Shown one piece after another: positions 36,884 to 47,078 of a stretch of DNA of 64,000 bases. Under the pieces are notes generated by a model that did no database searches, had not been told where the DNA came from, and saw only the letters and a program-made list of their open reading frames with translations. This DNA comes from Palsa-506 sp963709075. Its GTDB lineage: Bacteria > Actinomycetota > Actinomycetes > Streptosporangiales > Streptosporangiaceae. The stretch is taken from the NCBI GenBank assembly GCA_963709075.1, contig CAVPUY010000017.1:124001-188000 (forward strand), written 5' to 3'. Numbering within the stretch: the first letter of the stretch is position 1; every line of letters starts with the position of its first letter. A program made the position numbers and the translations under genes.

Positions 36884-39800
36884 TCAGCCGTAGAAGAGCC
36901 GCTCCATCACCGCCCGGGCACGACGGGACGCACGGCGGTGGTCCTGGACCAGGTCCTGGGTTGCGTCCGGCGGATAACCGAGCAGCCTGGCCACCGCGGC
37001 CAGCCCGGCATGCTGTGCGGGGAGCGTGTCCGAGGCACGGCCGCGGACCAGCATGACAGCGTCCCGGATCCTGGCCGCGAGCAGCCATGCCGACCGCAGC
37101 GCGGCAGCGTCATCGGCCCCGATCAGGCCGGCCGCCAGCGCCGCGTCAAGCGCCGCGAGCGTGCGCGTGGTGCGCAGTCCGGGCACCGCGTAGGCGTGCC
37201 GCAGCTGGATGAGCTGCACCAGCCACTCGACATCGGCCAGCCCGCCAGGGCCGAGCTTGAGATGCAGTGCCGGGTCAATCCCGCGGGGCATCCGTTCCGC
37301 TTCTACCCGTGCCTTTATCCGCCTGATCTCCCGGACGGAAGCCTCCGCGATGCCGCCCGCCGGGTAGCGGAACTCGTCCGCCAGGGCACCGAAGGCGGCG
37401 CAGAGAGCGGTGTCGCCGGCGATCGGCTCGGCCCGCAGCAGGGCCTGCGACTCCCACGCGACCGCCCATCTCCGGTAGTAGGCCCGGTAGGAGGCCAGGG
37501 TCCGCACCAGCGGTCCCTGGCGTCCTTCCGGGCGCAGGTCCGGGTCGATGATCAGCGCCGGGTCGGGGCCCGGCCTGGCCAGCAGGGCGCGCAGTTCCTC
37601 GGCCACGCCGTGCGCCGCCCTGGTGGCGGCGTCGGCGTCCGCGCCGGGCAGCGGGTCGTGCACGAACATCACGTCGGCGTCGCTGGCGTAGCCGGTCTCG
37701 TGCCCGCCGAGCCTGCCCATGGCCACCACGCAGATCCGGGTCGGCAGCGGGCCGTCGCGGTGCTCGGCGGACCTGATCGCGGCCGCGAGCCCGGCCGTGA
37801 CGGTGACGGCAGTGACCACCGTCAGCGCCTCGCAGGTTTCCTCGATCCCGGACAGGCCGAGCAGGTCAGCCGCGGCCGTCCGGAGCAGTTCCCGGCGGCG
37901 CAGCGCGAGCACGGCGGCCGCGGCGGCCACGGCATCGTCATGACGGCTTACCGTCGCGTCCGCCTCCGCCAGCAGGGCTGCCCGCGGCCGCGGGGCGAGC
38001 TGCGTGTCGTCGGCGAGCATCGCGACCGCGTCCGGAGCGCGGAGCAGCAAGCCGGTCGCGTACCTGCTTGACGCCAGCAGCCTGGCCATCCGCTGCGCCA
38101 CCCTGGTGTCGTCCCTGAGCAGCCGCAGGTACCACGGGGAGTCACCGAGTTGCTCGCTGACCTGCCGGAAGGCGAGCAGCCCAGCATCCGGCTCGGCCGC
38201 GTCGGCGAACCAGCCGAGCAGCACAGGCAGCAGCGTCCGCTGGATCGCGGCCTTGCGGGACATGCCGGCCGTCAGCTCTTCGATATGGCGCAGCGCGCCG
38301 GCCGGATCCACGTAGCCGAGCGCTTCCAGGCGCGCCCTGGCGGCATCCGGGGTGAGCCTGGCCGCGTCGCCGGGCAGCCGGGCGACGGCGTCAAGCAGCG
38401 GCCGGTAGAACAGCTTCTCGTGCAACTGCCTGGCCTGCCCGACGTGCTGCCGCCACAGCGCGGTCAGTTCGTCCGCCGGGTCGGCGTGCTGCCCGCCGCC
38501 ATCGGCGCGGCCGGCCAGCTGCAGCGCACGGCCGAGCCTGCGCAGCGCGGCCGGGTCCGCGGGCAGCGTGTGCGTCCGCCGCAGGTAGCGGAGCTGGAGC
38601 AGATGCTCCACGCTGCGCAGGAACCGGTAGGCCGCGGCGAGGCTGGCCGCGTCCTCGCGGCCCACGTAGCCGCCGGCCGCGAGGGCGGCCAGGCCGGGCA
38701 GCGTCGCGCCGACCCGGAGCGAGGGGTCGGTGCGGCCATGCACGAGCTGGAGCAGCTGCACGGCGAACTCGATGTCCCGCAGGCCGCCGGGGCCGAGCTT
38801 CAGCTGACGGCCCGCCGCCGCCGCGGGCAGCGTGGCGACGACCCGGCGGCGCATCGCCTGGACGTCCTGCACGAAGTTCTCCCGCTGCGCCGCCTGCCAG
38901 GTCATCGGCGCGATCACGTCGGCATACGCCTGGCCGAGCTCCGCGTCACCGGCCACCGGCCTGGCCTTGAGCAGCGCCTGGAACTCCCAGGTCTTGGCCC
39001 ACCGCTCGTAGTAGGCACGGTGGCTGGCCAGGGTCCGGACCAGCGGGCCGTCCCGGCCCTCCGGCCGCAGGTTCGCGTCGACCGGGAACAACGGGCCTTC
39101 TGGCGTGCTCTGCGAGCAGACCCGGATCAGGCCGGCGGCCAGCTGGGTAGCGGTCCGCAAGGCTGCGGCGTCATCCGGCTCACCGGGCTGGCCGGGCTGG
39201 CCGGGTTCACCGGGCTCGCCGACGAAGATCACGTCCACATCGCTGGCATAGTTCAGCTCGCGGCCGCCGCACTTGCCCATCGCGATCACCGCGAGCCGGG
39301 CCGGCGCGCCGCCGGGCGGCAGCTGCGACCGGGCGATCGCCAGCGCGGCCTCGAGCGCAGCCGCCGCGAGGTCGGCAAGCTCGGCCGCGACCTGATCGAG
39401 GGTGACCACCCCGGTGAGGTCCCGCGCGGCCAGCCGGAGCAAGCCGCGCCGGTAGGCGACTCGCAGGCTGACTGCCGGATCCTGGCCGGCCAGCCGGGCC
39501 GGGTCGGACGCCGGCTCGGCGGCGGCCGGATCGGCGCCCACGCTCGCCAGCAGCCTGGACCGAAGCTCGCCCGGCCCCGGCTCGCTGACCGCCTCCGGCC
39601 CGCGCAGCTCTCGCCAGTCGCCCGGATGCCGGGCGAGATGATCGGCCAGGGCCGAGCTGGCGCCGAGCACCGTGGCGAGCCGGGCCCCGCAGTCCTGGCC
39701 CGGCCCGCAGCGCGGCGCGCAGCCCGGCATCGGGCGCCAGCCGCGCCAGCCCGGCCAGGGCGGCATCCGGATCCGCCGCCGCAGCGAGCGCCCCGACGAG

Positions 39801-39926
39801 CTCGCTGTCCCGGCCCGCGATGTCGAGGGCGAGATCGCTGGTGATCAGTCGTTCCGCCCGGTCGGCGTCGGCGAAGCCGAGCGATGCCAGCCGTCCGGCC
39901 AGGGTCGTCCCGCGCGGGATGCTCAC
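36884..39926 (-). CDS. glnE: Glutamine synthetase adenylyltransferase, one frameshift
   Basis: GlnE adds AMP to, and removes it from, the conserved tyrosine of GlnA1 according to nitrogen status. Two nucleotidyltransferase domains are visible: the N-terminal one with MGKCGGRELNYASDVDVIFV and the C-terminal one with MGRLGGHETGYASDADVMFV, plus the linking KLGPGGLRDIEF and KLGPGGLADVEWLVQ motifs. Total length is about 1013 residues, as expected. One extra base near 39705 breaks the frame early in the gene. The GTG at 39926 (VSIPRGTTLAGRL) is the likely start. Its substrate is encoded at 8085-9511. Confidence 0.94.
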
Positions 39927-40694
39927 CCAACGAACGTTAGCGAGCCGCCGGGCTAGCCGGAGAACGCTGCCAGGGCCAGCGACGTCGGACGGCACCGTCA
40001 GGATGTTCTCCGCGATGAACTCGTCAAGTCCCGGATACCCGGCCGCGGCGGCGCGGAACGCCGCCCCGGCGGCCGCGCCGTCGTACTCGGTGTGCCGCAG
40101 CACCACGTCCGGGCCGAGCAGCGCCCAGTACGCCCCGGTGCCGCCGTACGGCATGCCGACGCTGCCCGGGTTGACGAACCGGCGGCAGTCGGCGAGCCGG
40201 TCGAACGGCATGTGGGTGTGGCCGAGCACCACGGTCCGCTCGGCAGTGCCGGCGAAGGCCTCCCTGTACCGCTGCACCGGCGAGTCCACCAGCACCATCT
40301 CGGTGTCGTTGCGGGTGCTGGCGTGGCAGAACCGGACGGCGCCGAGCCCGGTCACGTCCAGGGTGGCCGACAGCGGCAGGTCCGCGAGCAGGTCCCTGTG
40401 CCGGGCCGCCAGCCGGGTCGCGCCGTACTCGGTCGGCCGCCGCGCCACGTCGGGCAGGCCGGGATCGAGCGCACCGTCGAAGGCGGCGGCAAGCTCCCGG
40501 TCGGCGTTGCCGCGTACCCAGACGACCTGGCCGCCCAGCCCGGCCAGCCGGTCCAGCGTCTCGGCGGGCATCGGCCCGGTGGCCAGGTCACCGTTGAGCA
40601 CGATGGCATCTGCCCCGGCCGCGGCGACGTCGCTGAGCACGGCATCAAGCGCCGGCAGGTTCCCGTGAATGTCAGCTAGCACCGCGACCCGCAT
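39927..40694 (-). CDS. YfcE/MJ0936-type metallophosphoesterase
   Basis: This calcineurin-like phosphoesterase has about 255 residues. Metal-binding motifs are in order: AVLADIHGNLPAL, VLNGDLATG, WVRGNAD, CHAST and VLGHTHMPF, followed by FVNPGSVGMPYGG. The ATG at 40694 has GAGAGGAG upstream. As assembled there is no stop before the glnE start: the frame reads ...ANVRW straight into VSIPRG. Removing one G from TTGGGTGAGC would create a TGA overlapping the glnE GTG, so a base insertion is the simplest explanation. The substrate is unknown. Confidence 0.82.
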
Positions 40695-40882
40695 GGCGAA
40701 CTCCTCTCCGGAAGCGATTGTTGCCGCCACGGCTGCCGCCGCAAACCGGAATTCGCGGACGGCGAACCTGCCTGCATGATCGCGGGGGTTTTCTACGTCA
40801 CCGGGCCGAAAACTTCCCCCGATCATCGGCGGCCTCGTCCGGGGCCGCCGCCGGGCGGCCCGCCGGATGGTAGAACCAGGGC

Positions 40883-41861
<979 letters not shown>

Positions 41862-41885
41862 CGGGGCCGGAGCCCGCGGCCGGCC

Positions 41886-43247
41886 TCAGAGCACGGGCAG
41901 GTAGCGGTCAAGCTCGAATTCGGTCACCTGGCGGCGGTATTCCTCCCATTCGGCCCGCTTGTTCCGCAGGAAGAAGCCGAATACCTGCTCGCCCAGCGTG
42001 TCGGCCACCAGCTCGCTGCGCTCCATCACGTTGCATGCCTCGGACAGGCTCTGCGGCAGCGGAGCGATGCCGAGCGCCCGGCGCTCTTGTGAGGTCAGCG
42101 CCCACACGTCGTCCTCGGCGCCGGGCGGCAGCTCGTAGTCGTTCTCGATGCCCTTCAGGCCCGCCGCCAGGATCACCGCGAACGCCAGGTACGGGTTGCA
42201 GGCGGGATCAAGCGACCGGAACTCGACCCTGGTGGCGTTGCCCTTCTGCGGCTTGTACATCGGCACCCGGACCAGGGCCGAGCGGTTGTTGTGCCCCCAG
42301 CAGACGTACGCGGGCGCCTCGCCGCCGGCTCCGGCGATCCGCTCGTCGCCGCCCCAGAGCCGCTTGTAGGAATTCACCCACTGGTTGCAGACGGCAGTGA
42401 CCTCGGCGGCATGCCGGAGCAGCCCGGCGATGAACGCGCGGCCGAGCTTGGACAGCTGGAACTGCGCTCCCGGCTCGTGGAAGACGTTCCGGTCGCCCTC
42501 GAACAGCGACATATGCGTGTGCATGCCGGAGCCCGGGTACTCGGTGAACGGCTTGGGCATGAAGCTCGCGTACACGCCCTGCTGCAGCGCGACTTCCTTC
42601 ATCGCCAGCCGGAACGTCATGATGTTGTCGGCCGTGCTGAGCGCATCGGCATACCGCAGGTCGATCTCCTGCTGGCCGGGCGCGCCCTCGTGATGGCTGA
42701 ACTCGACCGAGATGCCCATGCTCTCCAGCATCGTGATCGCGTTGCGGCGGAAATCGTGCGCGATGCTGTGCGGCGTGTGGTCGAAGTACCCGCCGGTGTC
42801 GATCGGCCGCGGCTTCATGCCGGGCTCCGGCTTCTCCCGCAGCAGGAAGAACTCGATCTCCGGGTGGGTGTAGAAGGTGAAGCCGAGATCGGACGCCCGG
42901 GTCAGCGCCCGCTTCAGCACGTGCCGCGGGTCCGCCCGGGACGGCGAGCCGTCCGGCAGCATGATGTCGCAGAACATCCGCCCGACCTCGGGGATCTCGC
43001 TGCTCAGCGGCATCAGCTGGAAGGTCGACGGATCCGGCTTGGCGATCATGTCGGCCTCGTAGACCCGGGCGAAGCCCTCGACGGCCGAGCCGTCGAAGCC
43101 GATCCCCTCGGCGAACGCCCCTTCAAGCTCGGCGGGCGCCACCGCGACCGACTTCAGGTAGCCGAGCACGTCAGAGAACCACAGCCGGACGAAGCGGATG
43201 TCACGTTCCTCGAGCGTGCGCAGCACGAACTCTTCCTGCCTGTCCAC
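41886..43247 (-). CDS. glnA2: Glutamine synthetase type I, GlnA2
   Basis: This intact 453-residue glutamine synthetase has the standard catalytic stretches (EGIGFDGSAVEGF, HPEIEFFLLREKPEPG, FMPKPFTEYPGSGMHTHMSL, CWGHNNRSALVRVP). The adenylylation tyrosine motif is absent: at that place it reads YELPPGAEDDVWALT, so GlnE should not control it. It corresponds to GlnA2 of mycobacteria and streptomycetes, which lies near glnE. A GlnR-like half-site (43270-43285) is just upstream of the GTG start. It is convergent with galE. Confidence 0.93.
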   Translation of the reverse strand: MDRQEEFVLRTLEERDIRFVRLWFSDVLGYLKSVAVAPAELEGAFAEGIGFDGSAVEGFARVYEADMIAKPDPSTFQLMPLSSEIPEVGRMFCDIMLPDGSPSRADPRHVLKRALTRASDLGFTFYTHPEIEFFLLREKPEPGMKPRPIDTGGYFDHTPHSIAHDFRRNAITMLESMGISVEFSHHEGAPGQQEIDLRYADALSTADNIMTFRLAMKEVALQQGVYASFMPKPFTEYPGSGMHTHMSLFEGDRNVFHEPGAQFQLSKLGRAFIAGLLRHAAEVTAVCNQWVNSYKRLWGGDERIAGAGGEAPAYVCWGHNNRSALVRVPMYKPQKGNATRVEFRSLDPACNPYLAFAVILAAGLKGIENDYELPPGAEDDVWALTSQERRALGIAPLPQSLSEACNVMERSELVADTLGEQVFGFFLRNKRAEWEEYRRQVTEFELDRYLPVL

Positions 43248-43269
43248 CTCGCTAGTCTGCCCTGCCCGT

Positions 43270-43285
43270 GTTTCCGCCGCGTTAC
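43270..43285 (-). promoter_or_regulatory. GlnR-like half-site upstream of glnA2
   Basis: On the minus strand the sequence reads GTAAC, six bases, then GAAAC, an exact a-b half of the GlnR consensus, 22 bases before the glnA2 start. The second pair is not present. The same motif occurs in full upstream of glnA1. Confidence 0.6.
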
Positions 43286-43443
43286 GGGGCCGCCTGCCGG
43301 GCCGGGCCCGCCGCCCGGCAGTCTCCGCGGCGGCCCTTGCCCCGGCGGCCCGGTCCGGCCTCCGCGCCCATGTTCGCGATGTGAAACGGGAGGTCAGGGG
43401 CCAGCCGGAGGCAGCGCAGCCGGTGCCGCCTTAAGCTGGTCGG

Positions 43444-45261
43444 GTGCCTTCGATTCGCGTCGCGCTCGCCCAGGTCAACGCCACCGTCGGAGATCTTGAG
43501 TACAACACGGAGCTGCTGCTCTCCTGGGCCAGCCTGGCCGCCGGGCAGGGCGCTGCCATCGTGGTGTTCCCGGAGATGATGCTCACCGGCTACCCGGTCG
43601 AGGACCTCGCGCTGCGCGCGTCGTTCGTGGACGCCTCGCGCGCCGCTGTGGTGACAGCCGCGGCCCGGCTGGCCGATTCCGGACTCGGCGGCATCGCGGT
43701 GGTCACCGGGTACCTGGACCGCAGGACCGGGCTGGCGCCGCGGGTCGGCCTGCCGACCGGCGCGCCGCTCGACGCCGCCGCCCTGCTGCACGCCGGCCAG
43801 GTGGCGGTGACCTCGGCGAAGCATCACCTGCCGAACTACGGCGTCTTCGACGAGTACCGGTATTTCGTGCCCGGCGACACGCTGCCCGTGTTCCGGCTGC
43901 CGGCCTCGGGCGGCGAGCCGGTAGATGTCGCGATAGCGATCTGCGAGGACCTCTGGCAGGACGGCGGCCCGGTCGCGGTCGCCCGGCAGGCCGCCGCCGG
44001 GCTGCTGGTGGTGCCCAATGCCTCGCCGTACGAGCGCGGCAAGGACGACACCCGGCTGCAGCTGTGCCAGCGCCGGGCCGCCGAGGCGGGTGCCACGCTC
44101 GCGTACGTCAACATGGTCGGCGGCCAGGACGAGCTGGTCTTCGACGGCGACTCGATCATCGTGGACGCCGCCGGGCGGCTGCTGGCCCGCGGCCCGCAGT
44201 TCGAGGAGGCGCTGATCGTCGCCGACCTGGAGGTGCCGGCCGCCAGCCAGGCGGCGAGCCCGGCGCAGACGCCTGCCGACGCGAAGGACGGCACCACGAT
44301 CACGATCAAGCGCCTGACGCTGCCCGCAGCCACGCCAAGCCCGCTCCCGGCAGTCCCCGCTGCACCGGCATCAGCGGCCGCACCGTGCTGGCCGCGGCTG
44401 ACCGACCTGGCCGAGGTGTACACGGCGCTGGTCACCGGCACCAGGGACTACGTGCGGAAGAACGGGTTCCGCTCGGTGATCCTCGGCCTGTCCGGCGGCA
44501 TCGACTCGGCGCTGGCCGCCACGATCGCGGCCGACGCGATCGGGCCGGACCGGGTGCACGTGGTGCTGATGCCCAGCCGGTACTCATCGGACCACTCGGT
44601 CGGCGACGCCGAGGACCTGGCCAAGCGGCAGGGCCTGCAGGCCAGCACGGTGCCCATCGCGCCCATGGTGGACGCCTTCGGCACCGAACTTGACCTCACC
44701 GGGCTGGCCGCCGAGAACCTGCAGGCCAGGATCCGCGGCGTGATCTTGATGTCGCTGTCCAACGAACACGGCCACCTGGTGCTCACCACGGGCAACAAGA
44801 GCGAGATCGCGACCGGCTACTCGACGCTCTACGGCGACTCGGCAGGCGGCTTCGCGCCGATCAAGGACGTGCCGAAGACACTGGTATGGGAACTGGCCAG
44901 ATGGCGCAACCAGCAGGCGGAATCCCGCGGCGAGCCGCTGCCGATCCCGCCGAACTCGATCACCAAGCCGCCGAGTGCCGAGCTCTCCCCCGGCCAGTTC
45001 GACAGCGACTCGCTGCCGGATTACGCGGTGCTTGACGCGCTGCTTGCTGACTACGTCGACCGGGACATGGGCGCGGCCAGGCTGATCGCCGCCGGGCATG
45101 ATCCAGCGCTGGTCAGCCGGGTGATCACGCTGGTGGACCGGGCCGAGTACAAGCGGCGGCAGTACCCGCCCGGCCCGAAGATCTCGGCGAAGAACTTCGG
45201 CCGCGACCGCCGCCTGCCGATCACCAGCCGCTGGCACGAGCCGCCCCCGCCCGCCAGCTAA
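43444..45261 (+). CDS. nadE: Glutamine-dependent NAD+ synthetase
   Basis: This 605-residue two-domain enzyme makes NAD+ from deamido-NAD+, using ammonia from glutamine. The N-terminal nitrilase-like glutaminase shows Glu in VFPEMMLTGYP, Lys in KHHLPNYG and Cys in AICEDLW. The C-terminal synthetase has the ATP loop LSGGIDSALAATI and the downstream TTGNKSEIATGYSTLYGDSA. An Ala/Pro-rich linker of about 60 residues joins them. The GTG start at 43444 has a weak ribosome site. It is divergent from glnA2. The frame is intact. Confidence 0.95.
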   Translation: MPSIRVALAQVNATVGDLEYNTELLLSWASLAAGQGAAIVVFPEMMLTGYPVEDLALRASFVDASRAAVVTAAARLADSGLGGIAVVTGYLDRRTGLAPRVGLPTGAPLDAAALLHAGQVAVTSAKHHLPNYGVFDEYRYFVPGDTLPVFRLPASGGEPVDVAIAICEDLWQDGGPVAVARQAAAGLLVVPNASPYERGKDDTRLQLCQRRAAEAGATLAYVNMVGGQDELVFDGDSIIVDAAGRLLARGPQFEEALIVADLEVPAASQAASPAQTPADAKDGTTITIKRLTLPAATPSPLPAVPAAPASAAAPCWPRLTDLAEVYTALVTGTRDYVRKNGFRSVILGLSGGIDSALAATIAADAIGPDRVHVVLMPSRYSSDHSVGDAEDLAKRQGLQASTVPIAPMVDAFGTELDLTGLAAENLQARIRGVILMSLSNEHGHLVLTTGNKSEIATGYSTLYGDSAGGFAPIKDVPKTLVWELARWRNQQAESRGEPLPIPPNSITKPPSAELSPGQFDSDSLPDYAVLDALLADYVDRDMGAARLIAAGHDPALVSRVITLVDRAEYKRRQYPPGPKISAKNFGRDRRLPITSRWHEPPPPAS

Positions 45262-45321
45262 GCCCGGCCGCCCCGCCGCCAGCCGAGCCCGCCCCGCCCC
45301 GGCCGGAAGCGCCGGGCCGGG

Positions 45322-46350
45322 TTAGCTGAGCAGCAGCACCGCGTAGCAGGCCAGCCAGTGCTCGACCATGTAGTCGTCGCCGACGACGTGCGGCAGCGCG
45401 GCGGCGGCGTGCACCCCGGCCGCGGCCAGCGCGGCATCGATCCGCGGGTCGCCGTCCGGCAGGCTTTCCGCGATCCTGCGCCAGCACCAGGCCCGGCTCG
45501 CGTTCAGCCCGTGCAGATGGGCGATCTGCCCGTCGCTTGAATCGGACACCACCGCGGGCGTGAACAGCGCGGCAGGCTGGCCGGCCGTGATGCCGGGCAG
45601 GAACAGCGCCAGCCAGGCGGCGAACTCGGCCGCCGGGAGCAGGCTGGCCATCAGCTCGGCCTCGGTCAGTGCCGGGGAGAGGAAGTCGTGCCCGGACGGC
45701 TCGTACCGGCCCGGATAGTCGGTATCGGCGCCATACCAGGCCCGCGCCTTCGCGGTGATCGCGTCAAGCAGCGCGGTGTCGCCGCCGGCCGCGCGGCCTG
45801 CCGCGTACGGCAGCGCCCGGGACAGGCCGAACGCGCTGTTCGGGTGCAGGCCGTGCCTGACCGGGTAGGTCGCCTTCGGCAGCCAGCCGAGGAACCGCTC
45901 GGTCAGCGCCTCGGCGAATGGCGCCATGGCGGCGGACCAGCGGCTGGCATCCGGGTCGTCCCAGCTGGCGGTCTCGTGCACCAGGGACAGTGCCCATCCC
46001 CAGCCGTACGGCCGCTGCCCGGCGCCGGTCCGGCCCGCCACCGCGGCGGCCTCGGCGGCCAGCCCGGCCGGCCGGAACTGGCCGTCAAGCACCATCCTGA
46101 TCTCGGTGGCCGGCACCGCGTCCCCGGCCGCCCGGAGCAGGCGGACGAGCAGCCAGTGCATCTCGACGCAGGAATGCCAGTCGAAGCTGCCGTAGAACAC
46201 CGGCGTCTCGTCCCTTGGCCGGCCGGGCAGGTCGGCCGGCCCGGCCATCACGTGCAGCACCATCGCCGGGAACTCCCGGCCGATGTTCGCGACCGCGACA
46301 TCGGCGTACCCGGCAGCGCCGTCCCGCAGCATCCGGTTCCAGTCCGGCAT
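45322..46350 (-). CDS. DUF2891 family protein
   Basis: This 342-residue protein matches DUF2891, a predicted alpha/alpha-barrel family. It has GSFDWHSCVEMHWLLVRLL near residue 54, GWGWALSLVHE, a central RHGLHPNSAFGLSRAL and SGHDFLSPALTEAELM. Clusters of Trp, His and Asp suggest an enzymatic pocket, but no reaction is known. The ATG at 46350 has AGGGAG upstream. It lies 89 bases downstream of the MBL-fold gene on the same strand and may be cotranscribed. Confidence 0.83.
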   Translation of the reverse strand: MPDWNRMLRDGAAGYADVAVANIGREFPAMVLHVMAGPADLPGRPRDETPVFYGSFDWHSCVEMHWLLVRLLRAAGDAVPATEIRMVLDGQFRPAGLAAEAAAVAGRTGAGQRPYGWGWALSLVHETASWDDPDASRWSAAMAPFAEALTERFLGWLPKATYPVRHGLHPNSAFGLSRALPYAAGRAAGGDTALLDAITAKARAWYGADTDYPGRYEPSGHDFLSPALTEAELMASLLPAAEFAAWLALFLPGITAGQPAALFTPAVVSDSSDGQIAHLHGLNASRAWCWRRIAESLPDGDPRIDAALAAAGVHAAAALPHVVGDDYMVEHWLACYAVLLLS

Positions 46351-46439
46351 ACCGCTCCCTGTCAGCTCGCAGTCAGTCCGGCAGCGCGCCGCTCCGCGGC
46401 CAGGTCAGCGCGCAGCCTGGCCCGGCCGGGCGGGCCGGG

Positions 46440-47078
46440 TCACAGGTCGACGCTGGTGCCGGGCTCCAGCCGGACGTACTGCGCGCCGGAGGGTGCCGCG
46501 GCCACGTTCATCAGGTTCTGCATCAGGCCGAGGCCGTTCGCGTTGAGCAGCCCGTCGTGGATCGCGTAAGCGCGCCGCGGCGCCACCTCGCGGGCGTAAT
46601 CGATCATCTCGCCCGCGTTCAGCCACGGCGCGTTGGCAGGCAGCAGCAGCGTCTCGATCCGGTCTTCCGGCACCGTCAGCGCGTCACCCGGATGAAAGAT
46701 CTCGCCGTCCACGGCGAACCCGGTATTCGGGATGACCGGGATGTCCCGGTGGATCAGCGCATGCTGCTGGCCGTAGACGTGAACGTCGAACCCGGCCGCG
46801 GTGAACGTGTCGCCGTGGCTGACCACGTGCACCCGGTCCCCGGCCGCCGCCAGCTGCGCGGCCACCCCGGCGTTGGTCCACACCTGCAGGCCGGCATCGG
46901 CCGCCAGCGCGCCGCGCACGGCCTCCGGATCCAGGTGATCCGGGTGCTCGTGGGTGATCAAGATCGCGGTTGCCCCGGTCAGCGCGCCCGGCCCGCTCCA
47001 GACGCCGGGATCGATCACCAGGCTGGCGCCGTTCTTCTGCAGCCTGACGCAGGCATGCCCGAGCTTCGTCAGTCGCAC
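46440..47078 (-). CDS. MBL-fold metal-dependent hydrolase
   Basis: This 212-residue UlaG/UPF0173-like metallo-beta-lactamase fold protein opens MRLTKLGHACVRLQKNGASL. The metal-binding motif is THEHPDHLD (about residue 42), with later His/Asp positions in YGQQHALIHRD and FHPGDAL. The substrate is unknown. The GTG at 47078 has AAGGAG upstream; that site lies inside the first codons of the divergent Cys-rich paralogue, so the two 5' ends overlap or abut. Confidence 0.87.
   Translation of the reverse strand: MRLTKLGHACVRLQKNGASLVIDPGVWSGPGALTGATAILITHEHPDHLDPEAVRGALAADAGLQVWTNAGVAAQLAAAGDRVHVVSHGDTFTAAGFDVHVYGQQHALIHRDIPVIPNTGFAVDGEIFHPGDALTVPEDRIETLLLPANAPWLNAGEMIDYAREVAPRRAYAIHDGLLNANGLGLMQNLMNVAAAPSGAQYVRLEPGTSVDL

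Noticed and set aside
38150..39844. A 564-codon open frame antisense to glnE
   Set aside because: The composition is low-complexity and there is no ribosome site or recognisable domain. glnE on the other strand is certain.
46215..47054. Upstream extension of the first Cys-rich paralogue
   Set aside because: It is antisense to the MBL and DUF2891 genes, and the translation has no signal peptide or similarity to paralogue 2.
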